A stretch of 64,000 nucleotides of DNA, taken from positions 3,410,001 through 3,474,000 of the forward strand of contig NC_057764.1 in the NCBI RefSeq assembly GCF_010389155.1, in the 5' to 3' direction. Source of the stretch: Erigeron canadensis (taxonomy: Eukaryota; Streptophyta; Magnoliopsida; Asterales; Asteraceae). Under the pieces are notes generated by a model. The model was not told the origin of the DNA, did no database searches, and worked only from the letters and a program-made list of their open reading frames with translations. The position numbers and the translations under genes were made by a program. Each line of letters starts with the position of its first letter. Positions within the stretch are counted from its first letter, which is position 1. Shown piece after piece: positions 11,520 through 23,107 of the stretch.

Positions 11520-12340
11520 AAAAGGCAACAAATCCTTCACAAAACATACACCAATCGGCTTTCAGGTCGATGCTAGAAAGAGAAAACTTTCTGCAACCAA
11601 TTTCAATGACTGTTTTGTCAATAAAGAATTGTTCTAAGAGTTGAAAAGAAAACCGATGTCATTTGAAACTCAGATACCGCTATTCCTGATGCGAATGCCA
11701 CTGCTTTGTAGTTGGAAGCATAAAATACTCGGTACAATAGACATATTGAGGTTGCTTATTTGATGCTAGAAGCATGTCTCGTGTGCTTCAAAAAGCTATT
11801 CGAATTGCAAAATCCGTATGATATGATCAAATAACTCAAGTCTATGTACGGAAAACAAGTTGGAGTTGAATTACTTGAGTTAATTGAGTCACTCCATAAC
11901 TTGAACACGAGTATGGGAAACCGGTAAGTGCTCATGTACTCAAGATGAAGAGTCACTTTGAGCAATTATGGAAAGGTTAAAACTATGCATTTCTTCTGCA
12001 GATTCTTATGGGCATAAGAGACAATTACAAATTTGCATAGCATAGTTGGACTTCATATCAAGTTGATTGAGTATGAAGAAAACCTTTCAAGAAATCTGAG
12101 ATACCCCAAGTTCTTATGATCAAGGGGGGGAATGGTTTAGAAAACAAAACAACCGTAAAGCTAAAGGCAAGAACTTAGGTAAGAGAAAACAAAGTGTTTA
12201 GTCTCAAAACCTTAAAAGACCCTTTGGAAAAAGGAGCATACGGCTAAAGACTAGTCTTGTCATCACTATGCTAAGGTGAGACACTGGAAGAGGAATTGTC
12301 CTAAGTATCTAGCTGAGTTGAACAAGAAGAAGAAGCAAGT
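11520..12340 (+). pseudogene. Copia gag remnant
   Basis: Fragments of a capsid-type Gag are visible in shifting frames: an N-terminal block around FTKHTPIGFQVDARK near 11540, a middle block with SMYGKQVGVELLELIESLHN near 11850, and a damaged zinc knuckle near 12258-12299 (Cys, then HWKRNCPKYLAEL). A stop codon sits immediately before the knuckle and the first Cys pair is not intact. Several indels and stops make it non-functional. Confidence 0.8.
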
Positions 12341-12475
12341 TGGTTTAACCAGTTCTTCAAGTATCTTCTTAACTGAATTATAAGTGTTGATGAGATTCAA
12401 ATGATAATTCAATAGCAAAAGAGTCAAGTTAATTTGGACTCTATCTTTGACATTGTCATCTTGTTTAATTTTTGT

Positions 12476-12754
12476 CAAGAAACGCATTTAAAGACTTCCA
12501 TGTGAAGATATCTTACAAATCAAATGATGAATCATTTGATAAATGTTTGTCTTCGGCATTATCATTAGCAAGAAACGCATTAAAAGTCTTCAATGTGAAG
12601 AGATCTTACAAATCAAATGATGAATCGTTTGATAAATGCGTGTCTTTCGAATTACCGTTAGCAAGAAAAGCATTGAAAAACTTCAACGCGAAGGGATCTT
12701 ACAATCAAATGATGAATCATTTGACAAATGCATGTCTTGTGTTTTCGGTAAGAT
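12476..12754 (+). repeat. Three tandem copies of a 93-base pol segment
   Basis: The unit begins CAAGAAACGCATT at 12476 and 12569 and in altered form at 12662, an exact 93-base period, so each unit encodes 31 residues containing SYKSNDESFDKC. In related copia polyproteins the NDESFDKC word occurs once, in the zinc-binding segment before integrase. The protease and most of that segment are missing here. The copies have diverged from one another. Confidence 0.85.
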
Positions 12755-12779
12755 GACAAGAATACCCTTTCCGCATAAA

Positions 12780-13330
12780 ACCGGAGAGGGCTAAGGAACT
12801 ACTTGGACTAATACATATCGATGTATGTAGCCCTTTTAGACATATGTCAAGGAAAAATGCTAGTTACTTCATTATTCTATGAATAATTTCAGTCGTTATG
12901 GTTATGTTTACTTGCTTAAACATAAACATGAAGTGTTTGAAACATTCAAAGAGTTTAAAAATGAAGTAGAAAATCAACTCGGCAAAACCATCAAGATTCT
13001 TCGTTCGGATCGAGGTGGTGAATACTTAAGCCAAGAGTTTAAGGATTATCTTAAAGCATATGGAATTGTCCAACAACTTACTCCTCCATACACTCCTCAG
13101 CATAATAGTGTCTGAAAGGAGAAATCGAACCTTGCTAGACATGGTAAGATCAATGATGACCCGTACAACTCTCCCATTTTCGTTTTGGGATTATGCTCTT
13201 GAGACTGCTGTACGCATTCCTAATATGGTTCCAACTAAGAAGGTTGACAAGACGTCGTATGAATTATGGCATGGAGATGTCCCTAATTTGTCTTATGAGT
13301 CTGGGGATGTGAGGCACTTGTGAAGCGTGA
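12780..13330 (+). pseudogene. Copia integrase remnant
   Basis: Recognisable rve integrase core: RYGYVYLLKHKHEVFETFK, the LRSDRGGEY block with its catalytic Asp, then TPPYTPQHN and, after a frame change near 13115, SERRNRTLLDMVRSMM and FWDYALETA. A stop follows PQHNSV, and a second frameshift lies near 12880 before the core. Non-functional. Confidence 0.9.
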
Positions 13331-13739
13331 TACGCCTGACAAACTTGAACCCAGAACTACTAAGTGCATCTTTGTCGGATACCCTAAGGAAACGATGGGT
13401 TACGACTTCTATGATCCGTCAAAAACACTGTTCGCGTTGCTCGATATGCTGAATTCTTTGAAAAGAAATCAGCTCAAGAGAACAGTGGGAGGGTTGTAAA
13501 ACTTGATGAGACTCAAGAGGAAGATGTGTCACCTTCTGAAGTTCCTAGCAATCATCAACTTGGGTGGGGGGTGGGATGTTCAAAGTGATGAACCTCAAGT
13601 CGATGATGATGAAGCGATTCCACTTCGTAGGTCCGAAAGGACAAGACGTCCTACTGAAAGACTATGTCTGATGGTAGAAGAAGACGTTGTTGGAGATCTC
13701 GATGAGCCTCCGAAATTTCAAAGCTGCATTATCAGATCC

Positions 13740-14709
13740 GGAATCTGACAAATGGCTTGAAGCTACGAAGGTGGAAATGAAATCCATGAAATACAATTAA
13801 GTCTGGAGGTTGGTTGATCTTCCACAAAATGCTCAAACTGTTGGGTGTAAGTGGATCTTCAAAAAAAAAAAGGACATTGATGGAAATATACACACCTATA
13901 AAGCTCGTCTCGTGGCTAAAGGTTATACTCAACGTTTCAGTGTTGACTATGATGAGACCTTTTCTCCAGTCGCGGACATTAGAGCTATTAGGATTCTCTT
14001 AGCTATAGTTGTGTACTATGACTTTGAGATATGGCAAATGGATGTTAAGACTGCCTTCTTAAATGGTTACTTGGATGAAGAAGTCTATATGGATCAACCT
14101 GAAGGTTTTATTGATCCTAAACATCCCAACAAAGTATGCGAGCTTCAAAGGTCCATTTATGGACTAAAGCAAGCATCAAGAAGTTGGAATAAGCGATTTA
14201 ATGAAGAAATCAAAAAGTTTGGTTTCATTCAAAATCCCGATGAGCCATGTGTATATCGCAAAGCTAGTGGGAGTTATGTTACTTTCCTTGTCTTGTATGT
14301 TGATGACATATTAATCATAGGAAAACACATTCCAATGTTGCAAGATGTTAAATCCCATATTGGAAAGTGTTTTGCCATGAAAGATTTAGGAGAAGCGACA
14401 TTTATTCTTGGAATCAAGATCTACCGAGATAGATCAAAGCGGTTGTTTAGATTAAGTCAAAGTGCTTACATTGATAAGATCTTGAAGCATTTCAAGATTG
14501 AGAATTCTGAGCGTCGTTTGGTTCCCATGCAAGAAAGACTTAATTTGTCTAGCAAGAACAGTGCTTCTACACCTAATGAGGTGGAGCGTATGCGACAAAT
14601 CCCATATGCTTCGGTTGTGGAATCTATTATGTATGCGGTAAGATGCACTAGACCTGATATTGCGTTCGCGCGAAATATAGTTAGCCACTATCAGCAAAAT
14701 CCTGGATAG
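13740..14709 (+). pseudogene. Copia reverse transcriptase
   Basis: A long open block (from about 13810, 299 codons) encodes RVT_2-type reverse transcriptase: KARLVAKGYTQ, VKTAFLNGYLDEEVYMDQP, YGLKQASRSWNKRF and the catalytic YVDD motif in FLVLYVDDILII. It ends with a stop right after SHYQQNPG, where the intact family continues into the RNase H linker. The start of the domain is in another frame, so the polyprotein is broken on both sides. Confidence 0.93.
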
Positions 14710-15291
14710 GATCATTGAATTGCTGTAAAGAATATTCTTAAGTACATGTGTGCTACTAAAGAATTATTCTTGGTGTATGGTTAAAATCCTGATCAAAAAT
14801 TCAAATGGTAATAGAATTTGTGATGTTGGATTTCAGACTGATAAATATGATTCAAATCATCAGTCGGGATACGTCTTCATTATTTAAATGAAGGCACGGT
14901 GGAATGCTATGAGCTATAAACCACAGTTGCCATATCTGCAACAGAGTCTGAGTACATTGCTGCCTCAGAAGCCGCGATGGATGCAATTTGGATAAGGAAG
15001 TTCATTAGCGGGCTAAACGTGATCCCCTCAAATGACTTACCCACTGATATGTACTGTGATAATACTGGTGCATTAATCATTGCCAACAAACCCAGAGTTT
15101 AGAAAGGTGTCAGACATTATGCTAGACGATATCACTATGTTCGTGAGCAAATCGAACTAAGGGAGATCAGTTTACTCAAAGTTCACACAGATTTTAACTT
15201 AGCTGATCCTATCACAAAAGCTTTGTCTAGGCCCAAGCTTGAATGGCATGCCGAGGGCATAGGACTTAAATTAGCTAGTTATTTCATGTAA
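14710..15291 (+). pseudogene. Copia RNase H remnant
   Basis: After stops and a frame change, RNase H blocks appear: SATESEYIAASEAAMDAIW near 14935, DMYCDNTGALIIAN near 15047 and VHTDFNLADPITKALSRP near 15182, ending SYFM and a stop. An in-frame stop follows NKPRV. Together with the RT this marks the 3' end of pol. Confidence 0.88.
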
Positions 15292-16158
15292 ATCTGTTGT
15301 TTCGGTATTTGGATAAGGAATGTTGAACAATTTATATTTTCCATAATGAAATAAAGTACTTGATATGTTTGATTTCATTTAATATTAAATTGTGTCCTAT
15401 ATTTGCATGTTTAATCCTTGAATATTTTATTAAATATTAAATATTTTATTAAATATTCTAAATTGTCCATTGTCGATTAATTATATGGGAATATAATTAA
15501 ATTAATACAAATCTGAGTGATTGGTTATATTCTTGTAATATATAATGGATGGTCCCACCAAACTCACATGATATCCATAGTTGATGCATATCGGACTACC
15601 CCACTAACGAATTATCACTTTATGGATCGACGTCATTAAGTAAAATTCGTAAATGGTTATTTTATTGATCCTTTGACTTGAGATACAAACAGGTTAGCAT
15701 GTATGAATCGCACTTACTAGATATAATTCTAACTCTCCTGAATAAGGGAGTACATAAAGGGCTATTTTCAGAAAGTGTAGTGAAGTATGATGACTGACAC
15801 GTGTAGTCAATACAGGATTTGTTCCTTCAACTTAAAAGTTGAAGTATAATACCATTGGCGCCCTCATTAGGACTAATTAAGATGTTTGCATAGCCGTGCC
15901 CAAATAAATGTAGATGGTTATCGATTATATTTGGTAATCATTAATTAGTTATTGAATGAGAAACATAATCGTTAAATTATGAAATGACCTTAATCCATAT
16001 TCATATTTAACAAGGTATCAGAATAAAGGGATAATAAAAGCCTCAACCATTTAAATATACTTTAAGAAACTTTACTTAAATTTTTTAGGGAGCATTGGCG
16101 TGTTGCTAGACGCTAACCAATGTTATTACCTTCATTCATTACGAGCCCAAGTGTGAGC
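15292..16158 (+). other. Copia 3' untranslated region, no gene
   Basis: About 870 bases between pol and the 3' LTR with no open frame of note. Immediately before the LTR, CCCAAGTGTGAGC occupies the place of the polypurine tract but is interrupted by pyrimidines, probably by mutation. Confidence 0.7.
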
Positions 16159-17136
16159 TGTTAGAATATGATCACGTAAATGGAGCGTATGTCCGAAAAG
16201 TATTTAAGCCTACGGGGTCACACGTTCAACACGAATGTAACTTTAATTAATTAATATATTAAATGTAATTTATTAATTAATTAGATCACGAAAAACTAAC
16301 GATTGTCCGTTAAAAGGTTAATAGTTGTAGAAGCAATTTCTGATAGGCTTTTGTTGTCCGTTGCAATACAATTCAAAGGGCTGATTATGATGAAAAGAAG
16401 ACATCATCAAGGTCATGATGACGTCATCATCACTTCGTAACGACGTCAGCACGAGGCAGCAGTTCGTGCGAAGGAGCTCGAAGCCCACGAACATGATAGA
16501 AGCCCAGCCCATTCGATAGCCTATATATACACGACTTAGGTTACAATTTACGGTTAATGGTTTTAGACTAGTTAGAAAGCTATTCATAGGATCGGTGTAG
16601 AGATCTATACACCGCACCGCCATGTAATTCATTATTATTGTCGTCTCTTTGATTGTAATCCGTAATCAGTGAGATGTTTTCTATACGGATTTATCATTGT
16701 ATTGTAATCGAGATGACTGATTAATAAAGGAATTCGTTTTATATCTCTTGTTTTTTGTTAAATAGAGGCATAAGTTAATTGTTTTCAATATACAAATCAT
16801 AAGGATTTCTAAAACCCTAAAAATCTATCCTTCTCCCTCTCTCTTGGCTTCGGCCGATTCTACCAAACAAAAGGGTTTTGGGTTTTTGGTTAGTTCGAAT
16901 AAAAGGGTATTAACAAAGGGTTGTTCGGTTCGTGATCAAGTACTAGCATACATACATTCTAACGTTGTGTGTGATCATAGAGAGGTTGTACTTTAAACCT
17001 TTTCATTAAGTTTCTTGCATTATTCTCTTCAATTTAAGGTACACGTTTCTTATCTTAGTTAATTAATTAACTACATAGATTTTATTCCGCTGCGTGCTTT
17101 GTGATTTGATTTGATAAATAGTTATATAACCCAACA
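16159..17136 (+). repeat. Copia 3' LTR carrying a foreign 433-base block
   Basis: Its first 168 and last 377 bases match the 5' LTR. The middle (16327-16759) is unrelated to the 159 bases found at that place in the 5' LTR. The block contains TGACGTCA (16419-16426), GACGTCA (16442-16448), a TATA motif CTATATATAC (16521-16530) and a poly(A) signal AATAAA (16723-16728). Confidence 0.9.
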
Positions 17137-17481
17137 CTACGTTGGTTCAGCGACGAAGATTATCTAATTTGTTGGCAAGAGAGCTTGTGTGGTTTGTTTA
17201 ACACGATATGAAGTCTTCTTTTTTTTTTCTTTTCGTTGAAGCTAGAAATTTATGTATTACATATATAATTATATAAATTTAACAACTTTTTCTCTTAATA
17301 AAGGGATTTAGGAGGTATGGTGCATGTGATTATGGATGAAATTCGTCATTTTGGTCCATTTGAAATCATACTAAAATTATACGACATAACTATTTGATCG
17401 TTTGAAATTAAACAGGGCTCATAGTATTCAATGTATTTATACTTGAGTCGTAATTGCGCACGATGTTCAAATTATCGGACA

Positions 17482-17709
17482 CTAGTCATGAGCTGCGTGA
17501 TGCGGCAGTTTGGTAGTGGTGACGGTGGTGACAGGCATTGGTGGTGGTGTAGTAGTCATGTGGTTATTAATGTAAAAGTAGTTAATGTAAACGAGGTGAT
17601 GTAGTTATTTTAACTTTTTAATGGTTGAGGATGTGTTGTAAAAAATTATTAAGGGTATATAGGTTTATTAGGTAGTAATATTTAAATTACTGAATAAATG
17701 AGAAGAGTA
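17482..17709 (-). mobile_element. Helitron-like 3' end and decayed body
   Basis: On the minus strand a short hairpin (CTGC...GCAG) is followed by CTCATGACTAG and a T, which fits a Helitron 3' terminus with CTAG at 17485-17482. The GTGGTGACGGTGGTG-rich body resembles that of the small Helitron at 26614-26848. I could not find its 5' end, so the right limit given here is only the edge of the next element. Confidence 0.4.
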
Positions 17710-19187
17710 TCTACCAATGTAAGTCCCAAATGGATGGGTAACCCGAGTGACAAGCAATTCTAATCTGGAGACCAGTTCAGAACGACGATCTAGATATGGA
17801 TTAAAAATATAAGTAAATAACTGAAAGTAAATTGCAAGAAACTAAAAGTGTTGAAACTATATAAATAATATATATAAGTCAAGTATGTGACATTAAGACA
17901 CGATATACTTTTCAATGTATTTTATTCAATTCATTGATATAAACAAAATACAAAGGTTGTGGAACAAAGATAATCACCCTAGTGAAGTATCTAAACAACC
18001 TTGAAATACAAGTGATCTAAATAACTTGGAAATACTCTTAAGAATTATTTAGAGTTTATCTAATAAGTTGCAATGTCAAAGTTTCGAGCATTTTGCAAGT
18101 TGTGAGAAGCCTTGTATTTATAGGCAAAGTCCATGATAACGTGGACTAGGCTGTACAATACATAGTTGGGAATATTTAAGGAATCTAAATCTATTCCTTA
18201 ATATGTGCATTTTAAGGTTAAGTGTGAAAGTCATTTGATGTGACATTTCACCCTTTATTCCCAACCTTTTACTCAACCATATACTTTATCAGAGACAATG
18301 TAATTATCCGGGTAAAGGTTGGTATAGTTAGAAAGGCTTTCTCGTAATCAGTGTAAAAGTGTTGTAAGTACTTTTATACTGAGATGCTTAAGTCTTCGAT
18401 CAAGTAAAATCTTCTCTTTGCTCTGCTTCTGAGATGATTCTCTTTCTTCAGTCTTTAGTCTTTGACTTCAGCTGAATGCTTTAGTTTGGGCTGATCTGAA
18501 CTGAAGTGAAACTTTCAGTGAAGCATTCTAAAGTGCTTCAGAATCTTGTACAAGTATTCTTCACTGGACTTCAACTATTTCCTGTGCAAATTATACTTGG
18601 TCGATTTTTGACCCAACAACCAATGAACTAAAATAGGATTGAGATATTCTGGAAACGACACGTGGCGTAATCTTTGATCGACATGTGTCCTTTTAATTTA
18701 TCTATCTTGTTAAATTACTTTTTTTAATTGTATATAAATTCAATTACCTTATTATACTTATAATTAAACTCTAACTCTTAACTTATAGTAAACACATTAT
18801 ATAACCTTATTCGATTCATCATTTTCTTATTAATAAAGTTGTCTCTTTTTCTTTCTCAAATTTTCAACTTCTATTACTTATAATAAGTTAATAACATAAA
18901 AACTTAAAATAATTGAGTTTAAAATCCTAAATCACAAAGCTATTTACCGTCATCCTCTATGCATACAATTTCCAATTTTGATGTGATTTTAAAATTTTAA
19001 GGTAAATCCTAACTTTAACTAAACATATATTATATTTATCATTACTTTTTATTATAACTTAGCTTCAATCATCGGTTTACTTTAACCACAATTTATATCA
19101 TACTCACAAACATACATGAGAGATATTCGAATTTCTTTATGATACAACCTATATAGTTATCGTACATCGTACGAATATTAATACTAG
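17710..19187 (+). mobile_element. Non-autonomous Helitron, split by a solo LTR
   Basis: It starts A|TCTACCAATGAAC (the 5' end is interrupted after TCTACCAA) and ends with hairpin CGTAC-ATC-GTACG then AATATTAATACTAG|T. That is the TC...hairpin...CTRR structure inserted between A and T. Removing the LTR and its duplication leaves about 572 bases. A second copy of the same family lies on the opposite strand at 27024-30059. No coding capacity. Confidence 0.8.
17718..18618 (-). repeat. Solo LTR with ACCAA duplication
   Basis: 901 bases flanked by ACCAA (17713-17717 and 18619-18623). Read on the minus strand it starts TGTTGGGTCAAAAATCGACC and ends GGGACTTACA. A minus-strand TATA motif CTATAAATACAAGG lies near 18122-18109. 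Absence of internal sequence and the clean duplication point to LTR-LTR recombination. The superfamily is not determined, though the TGTTGGGTC start is common in copia. Confidence 0.8.
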
Positions 19188-19767
19188 TTTTGGATATATA
19201 TATATATACATATATGGTAATTGTTCATTTAAATCCTTAATTTTTCATGAATCCCAAGGACCAAATCCTAGCCATTTGATCATCTCAATCAATGGCTAGG
19301 ATTGAAACTTATGCCTTAATTAAAAAAAATATGGAGGGGCATATATGTAAATTTGCTTAACAAATTTTTTTTTCCCCTTTCCTCCTCCGGATAGAAACAC
19401 ACACACACTCTCTCCCTCTCTTCTCCTCCTTGGACGGTGACCACCACCACCACCACCACCACCATATCAGACCGCCGCCACCACCACCACAATCTGGATC
19501 TTCATCTCAAACACTAGCAACAACAACAACAACAAGTGGAAGATGATGTTTAAGATGTTATTAGAGTGATATTTTATGTAGTTTATGTTTTTTATTTAAA
19601 AAATGGATAAACAAACCATTTTTATCTATGATTTGTAGTTTTTTTCTCTTATTTTTGTTTTTTATATGATAAGAAGTTGTATCTTTGGTTGTTGTTGTTT
19701 AAAATTTTATAATAAGTTTTGCCCACAAAGTGTTTGATGAAATGTCTAAACCAAAATGTATGTACTA

Positions 19768-20206
19768 AATCAAATTTGATTATATACGTATTTATTGATT
19801 GTACAGCCAATCATACTTGATTGTACATTATTCTAAATTTTGAATTTGTTAAATTTGTGTTTTGTAACTTTGTTTGTGCAATCAAATTTGATTATGTATT
19901 GAGTTTTTAGTTACCTGTGTGTTTGTGACTATATTTCTATAATCAAATTTGATTATGTGTTGATATTTTAGTGATTTCTATTTTTGCAACTTAATGTCTA
20001 GAATCAAATTTGATTATGTATAAAGATTTTAGAGATTTTGATTTTGTAACTTTGTTTGTACAATCAGATTTGATTTTGTATTGAGTTTATAGTTACTTGT
20101 GTGTTTGTGACTATATGCCTACAATCAAATTTGATTATGTATTTGTGTGTTGATATTTTTAGTGATTCCAGTTTTTATAACTTTATGTATAGAATCAAAG
20201 TTGATT
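19768..20206. repeat. Palindrome array with about 61-base period
   Basis: AATCAAATTTGATT or one-base variants start at 19768, 19880, 19941, 20002, 20062, 20123 and 20193, most steps being 60-61 bases. Spacer words such as TGTAACTTTG and GTGTTTGTGACTATAT alternate. Similar sites continue less regularly to about 20900. Confidence 0.85.
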
Positions 20207-21340
20207 ATGTATAAAGAATTTAGACAAAACAAATGAGTTCCATATCAAAAAACTATTCAAAATCAAATTTGATTTTATGCATATGGTGTCAAACTTATAC
20301 AAAATCAAATTTGATTTTGTGCACACATTAAATGAGTAAAAATCAATAATGATACACATTGAGACAAAACAAATGAGTAAATACAGTGTAAAAAGTTATA
20401 CAAAATCAAATTTGATTTTATGCATACATTTTGACAAAACAAATGAGTTTCATACCAAGAAACCTACACAAAATCAAATTTGATTTTACCCATACGGTTT
20501 CAAAAACCTATACAAAATCATATTTGATTATGTACAAATTCATTCATTTATGATTTTGTGTAGCACATTAGGTCAAACCAAATGGCTTCCATATAAAGAA
20601 ATTTATTCAAAATCATTTTTGATTTTACTCATAAAGTATGAAAACCTATTCAAAATCAACTATTCAAAATCAAAAATAATTTTACGCATACATTGGGGAA
20701 AAGCTATACAAAATCATATATGATTTTTTATAGCACATTGAGACAAAACCAAATGAAAGAAACCATTTAAAATCAAAAAATGATTTTATGAATATAGGGT
20801 AAAAAAGCTATACAAAATCATATATGATTTTATTCTTATATCTAGACAAAAAAAAAGTGAGTTCGATATCTATAAGCCTATTCAAAATCATACATGATTT
20901 AATATCAAATCACATTTGATTGAGTATTGCATAAGGTGTTTGATGAAATGTCTAAATCAATGTTTGATAATATGATTTAATCAACTTTATGCTTCTGAAT
21001 TAAATTTTTTGGTGTATAGGTTTGTGGATATAAACTCCATTTGTTTTGTGGAAATGTATGAGTTACATCAAATTCGATTTGTTATCTGTTATTGTTTACT
21101 TTTATGTTCATCATCCCATTTGATTATGTATAGAGATTATAGAGATTTCTATTTTTCAAACTGTATGTGTAAAATCATATTTGATTTGTATATAGATTCT
21201 ATAAATTTGTGTTTTGTAACTTTGTTTTGTACAATCAAGTTTGATTTTGTATTAAGGTTTTAGTTACTTGTGTTCTTATACCTAGAATCATATTTGATTT
21301 TACTCTTACAGTGTGAAAATCCTATATATAATGAAATATT

Positions 21341-21470
21341 CAAAATCAAAAATGATTTTACGCATACATTGTGAAAAACCTATTCAAAATCAAAAATGAT
21401 TTTACGCATACATTGTGAAAAACCTATTCAAAATCAAAAATGATTTTACGCATACATTGAGGAAAACCTA
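21341..21470. repeat. 44-base tandem repeat, three copies
   Basis: Units start at 21341, 21385 and 21429, each containing AAATCAAAAATGATTT followed by ACGCATACATTG. The opposite arm near 22290-22330 holds only one such unit, so the triplication happened after the inverted structure formed. Confidence 0.9.
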
Positions 21471-21569
21471 TATAAAATCATATATGATTTTTTATAACAC
21501 ATTGAGACAAAACCAAATGAGTTCCATACAAAGAAAACCATTTAAAATCAAAAATGATTTTGCATAGAT

Positions 21570-22090
21570 TTTTCGGGGTTTGAAGTTGTAGGGTTAGCCG
21601 CCTACGACTTCAAACCCTAAACCCTTAAGCGTACCGTATACATCCATTCCCCCACTGTTCGCTTTAGCATTTTAGGGTTTAGATTTTATGGTTTAGATTT
21701 TCCCGGGTTTTTACATGGTAGCTTAGGGTTTAGGGTTTGAAATTGTAGGGTAGGCTAACCCTACGACTTCAAACCCTAAACCCTAAGCGTACCGTATACA
21801 TCCATCCCCCAACTGTAGGCTTTAGCATTTTAGGGTTTAGCATTTAGGTTTTAGAATGCAACTTTTCTAAAATGTATGCATAAAATCAAAAATGATTTTG
21901 CATAGATTTTCCCAGGATTTTACATGGTAGCTTAGGGTTTAGGGTTTGAAGTCATAGGGTTAGCCTAACGGCTAACCCAACAACTTCAAACCCTAAACCC
22001 TTAAGCGTACCGTATACATCGGTCCCCCCACTGTAGGCTTTAGCATTTTAGAGTTTAGCATTTAGGGTTTCAGGAATGCAACCTTTCTAA
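21570..22090. repeat. Triplicated hairpin unit with GGGTTTAGGG words
   Basis: Three diverged units of roughly 160-220 bases. Each contains GGGTTTGAA..., a short inverted core (TAGGGTTAGCC / GGCTAACCC type), its complement TTCAAACCCTAAACCC, then AAGCGTACCGTATACATC and GGCTTTAGCATTTTAGGG. The GTACCGTATACATC block recurs near 21629, 21787 and 22007. Each unit could form its own hairpin at the tip of the large fold-back. Confidence 0.8.
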
Positions 22091-23025
22091 AATGCAACCT
22101 CTATGATTTTGAATAAATTTTTCATGGTGTATGCTTAAAATCGATTTTGATTTTGAATAAGTTTATTTGTACGGAAGCATATACAAAATCATATATGATT
22201 TTAAATGGTTTACTTTGTATGAAACTCATTTGGTTTTGTCTCAATGTGTTATAAAAAAACATATATAATTTTGTACAGGTTTTCCCCAATATATGCGTAA
22301 AATCATTTTTGATTTTGAATAGTTCATTATATATAGGATTTTCACACCGTAAGAGTTAAATCAAATATGATTCTAGGCATAAGAACACAAGTAACTAAAA
22401 CCTCAATACAAAATCAAATTTGATTGTACAAAACAAAGTTACAAAACACAAATCTATAGAATCTATATACAAAATCAAATATGATTTTACACATACAGTT
22501 ACAAAAACAGAAATCTCTATAACCTCAATCAGATGTGATTTTACACATACAGTTACAAACAAGTGGGTTTTATATCAATAAACCTATACACCATCAAATT
22601 TGATTCAGAATCATAGAGGTTATCAAACTTTGGTTTAGACATTTCATCAAACACCTTATATACAATACTCAATCAGATGTGATTTGATATTAAATCATAT
22701 ATAACAAACTTTGGTTTAGACATTTTATAAAACACCTTGTAGGCAATATTATATCAAACAACAAAGTCAATTGAATAACTAATAAAGTTTAACAAGTTCA
22801 AATGTTTGAATAGATCTAATCACATATTATCAAATTACATTTGATTATCACCTGAGAAAATTTGAATTTACATAACAAAAAGTCGTAATATTCATATTCA
22901 ATACATCCTTCATTGTTATTAACATCTTCAAAATCTATTGATGATGAATGATGGAGATGATGACGAAGACAAAGGCAATATGGCTGTGCCATTGAAGGTG
23001 ATGGTGGTGGCCGCAGGACGCGAAG

Positions 23026-23026
<1 letters not shown>

Positions 23027-23062
<36 letters not shown>

Positions 23063-23107
23063 GATGTGTGTATTTTATTTTGTGTGTGTGTGTGTATGTG
23101 TGTGTGT
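23027..23107. repeat. (GA)n and (TG)n microsatellites
   Basis: A run of about 16 GA units (from 23027) is followed by an interrupted TG run (from about 23081). They lie in the right arm of the fold-back; the left arm has (AC)n and CTCTCCCTCTC at 19396-19425, so the tracts are paired remnants of the same original sequence. Confidence 0.9.

Larger units (their letters stand above)
9144..17136 (+). mobile_element. Ty1/copia LTR retrotransposon, complete but decayed
   Basis: The element is bounded by the 5-base duplication CTACG (9139-9143 and 17137-17141). LTRs begin TGTTAGAATATG and end ACCCAACA. A tRNA-Met type primer site follows the 5' LTR. The internal order gag, integrase, reverse transcriptase, RNase H on the plus strand is the copia order. 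Frameshifts and stops break every domain, so it cannot move by itself. The LTRs agree closely over their last 340 bases (by eye roughly 94 percent), so it is not very young. The 3' LTR is 978 bases against 706 for the 5' LTR because a central block is different. Confidence 0.95.

Noticed and set aside
21570..22090. Interstitial telomere
   Set aside because: AAACCCTAAACCC words occur once or twice per unit only, not as a tandem TTTAGGG array.
19768..22480. CRISPR-like regular repeats
   Set aside because: Palindromes in a plant transposon with variable centres and no unique spacers of fixed length; no cas genes. Not CRISPR.
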